Shown here: positions 13,270 to 16,151 of the stretch, piece by piece
How positions within the stretch are numbered: position 1 is the stretch's first letter
How the letters are laid out: each line of letters opens with the position of its first letter
NCBI GenBank assembly: GCA_016880395.1
Contig: JAEHDN010000097.1
Coordinates: 1 to 16,151 of the forward strand
Length of the DNA stretch: 16,151 nt
Source: Candidatus Eiseniibacteriota bacterium
GTDB taxonomy: Bacteria > Eisenbacteria > RBG-16-71-46 > SZUA-252
Direction of reading: 5' to 3'
Notes under the pieces: model-generated
Database searches by the model: none
The model's input: the letters and a program-made list of their open reading frames with translations, nothing else
Told to the model about the DNA's origin: nothing
Translations under genes and position numbers: made by a program

Positions 13270-14411
13270 GCTTTCTCTTCCTCCTCCTCGAGGAGGTTTT
13301 CCTCGAAGTCAGACTGCGCACCCTGCCAGATCCGGAAGTCCGTGCCGAGATCTTCCTCGTCGCCGAGGCGAAGCACGCGGCCGCTGCCGGGTCGTGCGAG
13401 CGGGCGCGCATGGGGCGCCGCGGGCCACGGCGCGCATCCCACCGCGAGCCCGTGCGCGTACCGTGTGAAGCCGAGCGACGCCGCCAGATGAAGCGCGCCG
13501 CGCCGGCCGACGGGCGATTCGAGCATCGTCGTCACCACGACCTCGACGCCGTGCTCCCGGGCCAGGGAGGCGATCGCGCCGGCCGGGCGGAGCCCGCCGA
13601 GCGCCATCGGCTTGAGCACGAGCACGTCGGCTGCGCCCTCGTCGAGGACGCGGCGAGCGGAGTCGAGATCGGTCAGGCTCTCGTCCGCTGCAAGGCGCAC
13701 CGGCGTCGCGGCTCGAACCCTGGCCATGGTCTCCAGGTCAGCCACAGGCTCCTCACAGTATTCGAGGCCCACGCCGTCCAGCGCCTGGAGCGCCTCCACG
13801 GAGTCCGTCTCGCTCCAGGAGCGATTCGCGTCCAGGCGTAGCCTCACATCGGCGCCCACCTGATCGCGCACCGCACGCACACGGTCCACGTCCTCGGCCG
13901 TGGACACGCCGCCCACCTTGATCTTGAGCGTGCGGTAGCCCTCCGCAACCGCCGTCGCCGCGGCGAGCGCGAGCTCGCGGCGCGGGAGTCTGGGGAGGGC
14001 CGCGTTGATCGGTACCTCGTCGAGCGCCCGGTCTCCGCCCAGCACGCGGGCCATGGAGACATGCCGATCCTGGGCCAGGAGATCGTGCAGCGCGAGATCG
14101 ATCGCGTGTCGAGCGGAGGGCGAGGCCATCACGGGCGCGAGCCGATGGAGATCGGACACTGCGGCCAGATAACGATCGCGCGGCATCCCGATCAGATACC
14201 TCGCCGCGAGCCGGAGCGCGGCCACGCTCGACGCGATCGTCTCGAGCCCAAACCCCGGGAAAGGCGCGCTCTCACCGAGACCGACGCGGCCGCCCTCTTC
14301 CTCGAGCGTGAGGATCACCCCCTCGCGCACGGCGACGGGGCCCTCCGCGCTCGGCCAGGGCGTGGGCAAGGGGCAGGCATAGGGCGCGAGGCGGATCCGC
14401 TCGATCCTCAT
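13266..14411 (-). CDS. menC: o-succinylbenzoate synthase
   Basis: A protein of 381 residues of the enolase superfamily, muconate-lactonising subgroup. It dehydrates SHCHC to o-succinylbenzoate. Catalytic residues are in place: the KxK pair Lys163/Lys165 (TLKIKVGG), metal ligands Asp194 (RLDANRSW), Glu220 (EYCEEPV) and Asp243 (AADESL), and Lys267 (LVLKPMALGG). The MenC-type TTMLESPVGRRGALHLAA follows. The overlap of the start with the menA stop is 4 bases (ATGA). The C-terminus carries an unusual acidic tail (SDFEENLLEEEEEKA), whose GAG-rich codons also form the menE ribosome site. Members of this family can double as N-acylamino acid racemases, but context supports MenC. Confidence 0.9.
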   Translation of the reverse strand: MRIERIRLAPYACPLPTPWPSAEGPVAVREGVILTLEEEGGRVGLGESAPFPGFGLETIASSVAALRLAARYLIGMPRDRYLAAVSDLHRLAPVMASPSARHAIDLALHDLLAQDRHVSMARVLGGDRALDEVPINAALPRLPRRELALAAATAVAEGYRTLKIKVGGVSTAEDVDRVRAVRDQVGADVRLRLDANRSWSETDSVEALQALDGVGLEYCEEPVADLETMARVRAATPVRLAADESLTDLDSARRVLDEGAADVLVLKPMALGGLRPAGAIASLAREHGVEVVVTTMLESPVGRRGALHLAASLGFTRYAHGLAVGCAPWPAAPHARPLARPGSGRVLRLGDEEDLGTDFRIWQGAQSDFEENLLEEEEEKA

Positions 14412-15358
14412 CCGAACGCGAGCCCCGCCGCGAAGAGAAGCCCGAACAGCATGTGGAGCTGCGCGGTGTCGATCAGCGCACGGTTCAGCCCGGGCCCGTC
14501 CTCACGCTCGAACACGGTCTGGAGCGTGCGCGCCGCGAGCGAGGTGGCGCCGAGCGGGAGGAGCACCCACGCGGAGCGGAGGCCCTGCGCCCAGAGCGCG
14601 ATGGGCACGATGAAGGCGGCGGCGAGAAGCGTGGCGAACTCCACGCGCGTGGCGCGGCGCCCCACGCGCGCAGCCAGGGTGAGCTTTCCGGCCGCGCGGT
14701 CGGTGTCGATGTCGCGCAGGTTGTTCACGACGAGGATCGCGGTGGCCAGTGTGCCGACCGGGATCGCTGCGATCCAGGCCTCGGGATCCAGCAGGCGGGC
14801 CTGTGCGTAGTACGTTCCGAGCACCGCCACGACGCCGAAGAAGAGGAAGACGAAGACGTCGCCCAGGCCCATGTACGCGAGCGCAAACGGCCCCGCCGTG
14901 TAGAGAACGCCTGCCGCGATCGACCCGAGTCCGACGACGAGGATGGGCCAGCCGGCCACCGCGACGAGATAGGCGCCCGCCGAGGTGGCGAGTCCGAACG
15001 CCACCACCATGCCGGTCCGCACGTCGTCGGGCGTGAGCCAACCCCGAGGGAGCACGCGCGGCGGGCCGATCCGGGCCGGGGAGTCCGCCCCCTTCCTGAA
15101 ATCGTAGAGGTCGTTCGCGAGGTTGGTCCCGATCTGGATCGCGACCGCGCCGACGAGGGTGGCGAAGGCGGTGACCGGCTCGAAGTGCTCGTGCCGCCAG
15201 GCGAGCACCGTCCCGACGAGCACCGGAACGATGGCGGCGGAGAGCGTGGGGATGCGGCAGGCATGGACCCAGGCCGCGATCCGGCTCGGAGGCGTGGAGA
15301 GCGCCGCCGTGCTGCTCGCGGCCGGCGGATCGGTCACGGCATCGGAGGAATCCGTCAC
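14408..15358 (-). CDS. menA: 1,4-dihydroxy-2-naphthoate polyprenyltransferase
   Basis: A protein of 316 residues of the UbiA superfamily with about eight transmembrane helices. It attaches the polyprenyl tail to DHNA in the inner membrane. The first Asp-rich motif is NLANDLYDFRKGAD (79-92, Asn82/Asp83/Asp86), binding the prenyl diphosphate through Mg. The second is NNLRDIDTDRAAGKLTLA, typical of MenA. The first 25 residues (Ser/Ala/Pro-rich) are a polar extension before the conserved WVHACRIPTL. The start is GTG at 15358, only 4 bases after the menB stop; a good ribosome site is not visible, so translational coupling is likely. Its stop overlaps the menC start. Confidence 0.95.
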   Translation of the reverse strand: MTDSSDAVTDPPAASSTAALSTPPSRIAAWVHACRIPTLSAAIVPVLVGTVLAWRHEHFEPVTAFATLVGAVAIQIGTNLANDLYDFRKGADSPARIGPPRVLPRGWLTPDDVRTGMVVAFGLATSAGAYLVAVAGWPILVVGLGSIAAGVLYTAGPFALAYMGLGDVFVFLFFGVVAVLGTYYAQARLLDPEAWIAAIPVGTLATAILVVNNLRDIDTDRAAGKLTLAARVGRRATRVEFATLLAAAFIVPIALWAQGLRSAWVLLPLGATSLAARTLQTVFEREDGPGLNRALIDTAQLHMLFGLLFAAGLAFG

Positions 15359-15362
15359 CGGG

Positions 15363-16151
15363 TCACGGGAGCCGGCGGAACTTGCCGAAATCCGGCTTCC
15401 GCCGCTCGACGTACGCGTTCCGCCCCTCCTGCGCTTCCTCGGTCATGTAGAAGAGCAAGGTCGCGTTGCCGGCGAGCTCCTGGAGCCCGGCCTGCCCGTC
15501 GCAGTCGGCGTTGAGGGCGGACTTGAGACAGCGGAGCGCGAGCGGACTCATGTGGAGGATCTCGCGGCACCAGGCGACCGTCTCCTCCTCCAGCCGCTCG
15601 AGCGGGACCACCGTGTTCACGAGCCCCATCGCGAGGGCCTGCTGCGCGTCGTACTGGCGGCAGAGGAACCAGATCTCCCGCGCCTTCTTCTGCCCGACGA
15701 TCCGCGCCAGGTAGGACGAGCCGAATCCTCCGTCGAACGAGCCGATCTTGGGGCCGGTCTGGCCGAAGCGGGCGTTCTCCGCGGCGATCGTGAGATCGCA
15801 CACGACGTGAAGCACGTGGCCGCCGCCGATCGCAAAGCCCGCGACCATCGCGATGACCGGCTTCGGGAGCGCGCGGATGCGCTTCTGCAGATCGAGCACA
15901 TTGAGGCGCGGCACCTGATCGTCCCCGACGTAGCCCGCGCTCCCCCGGACGCGCTGATCGCCGCCGGAGCAGAAAGCTTCGTCTCCGGCGCCGGTCAGGA
16001 TCGCGACGCCGACCTCGGGATCCTCGCGCGCCTCGTCCATCGCGTCGATCATCTCGCGCACGGTCTTCGGCCGGAACGCGTTTCGCACGTCGGGACGGTT
16101 GATCGTGATCTTGGCGATGCCTTCCGCCTTCTCGTAGAGGATGTCGTCGTA
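15363..16151 (-). CDS. menB: 1,4-dihydroxy-2-naphthoyl-CoA synthase (5' end beyond window)
   Basis: The frame is open to the last base of the window, so about 20 or so N-terminal residues are missing; 262 residues are visible. The crotonase-fold enzyme cyclises OSB-CoA to DHNA-CoA. Near-identity with known MenB is plain: ITINRPDVRNAFRPKTV, FCSGGDQRVRG, GGGHVLHVVCDLTIAAENA, GQTGPKIGSFDGGFGSSYLA, QKKAREIWFLCRQYDA and the C-terminal ALNADCDGQAGLQELAGNA. The QTG motif and the Trp of REIWFLC are those of bicarbonate-dependent (type I) MenB enzymes, so bicarbonate is the likely catalytic base. It is the first visible gene of the men operon; any menF, menD or menH would lie upstream, to the right. 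Confidence 0.97.
   Translation of the reverse strand, partial: YDDILYEKAEGIAKITINRPDVRNAFRPKTVREMIDAMDEAREDPEVGVAILTGAGDEAFCSGGDQRVRGSAGYVGDDQVPRLNVLDLQKRIRALPKPVIAMVAGFAIGGGHVLHVVCDLTIAAENARFGQTGPKIGSFDGGFGSSYLARIVGQKKAREIWFLCRQYDAQQALAMGLVNTVVPLERLEEETVAWCREILHMSPLALRCLKSALNADCDGQAGLQELAGNATLLFYMTEEAQEGRNAYVERRKPDFGKFRRLP

Noticed and set aside
11993..13411. A 472-codon minus-strand frame within menE
   Set aside because: It is another reading frame of menE with very high Arg/Ala content and no motif; menE carries all ANL motifs.

Overview
This window looks like chromosomal DNA from a Gram-negative, menaquinone-using bacterium with a GC-rich genome. The signs are an OmpA-type outer-membrane protein, an outer-membrane-type lipoprotein, many exported proteins, a classical Men pathway, and G/C-heavy third codon positions. 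A lineage such as Eisenbacteria or another poorly cultured FCB-like or delta-like group would fit, but that is inference. I see no rRNA, tRNA, CRISPR array, insertion sequence, phage gene or integration site.

Left part (1-5300), envelope and exported proteins. A minus-strand lipoprotein rich in Trp and Tyr (DUF6600-like, running off the left edge) is divergent from a SIMPL-domain protein. A 75-residue two-helix membrane protein follows on the minus strand. Next come an OmpA-family protein with six 30-residue thrombospondin type-3 (calcium-binding) repeats, a small Thr-rich membrane protein, and a Thr-rich secreted protein with a duplicated Gly-Trp-Gly motif. Strong hairpins separate several of these genes. 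Two stretches of over 300 bases (1822-2159 and 4094-4550) hold no gene I can support.

Middle part (5400-9333), a mixed set. An extended SDR (NAD-dependent epimerase/dehydratase-like) overlaps a DinB/YfiT-family metalloprotein and is probably co-translated with it. An EamA-family transporter lies convergent to this pair. A small membrane-anchored protein with a 22-23-residue repeat is divergent from a polytopic membrane protein of unknown role.

Right part (9330-16151), isoprenoid and menaquinone synthesis. ispG (MEP pathway) is divergent from a menG(ubiE)-thioesterase pair. Facing that pair is a tight operon menB-menA-menC-menE, with menB running off the right edge. Together these encode OSB synthase, OSB-CoA ligase, DHNA-CoA synthase, a probable DHNA-CoA thioesterase, DHNA prenyltransferase and demethylmenaquinone methyltransferase. 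Only the early steps (MenF, MenD, MenH) are missing and may lie just beyond the right edge. IspG helps supply the prenyl tail, so its shared control region with menG makes biochemical sense.

Most genes belong to known families. The observations most worth a second look are: a perfect 14-bp inverted repeat carrying mirrored -10-like TAGACT boxes immediately before the ispG and menG start codons, suggesting coupled leaderless divergent transcripts; a hairpin for the menG-menI operon buried inside the menE coding sequence; and the Thr-rich exported protein pair next to the OmpA gene.
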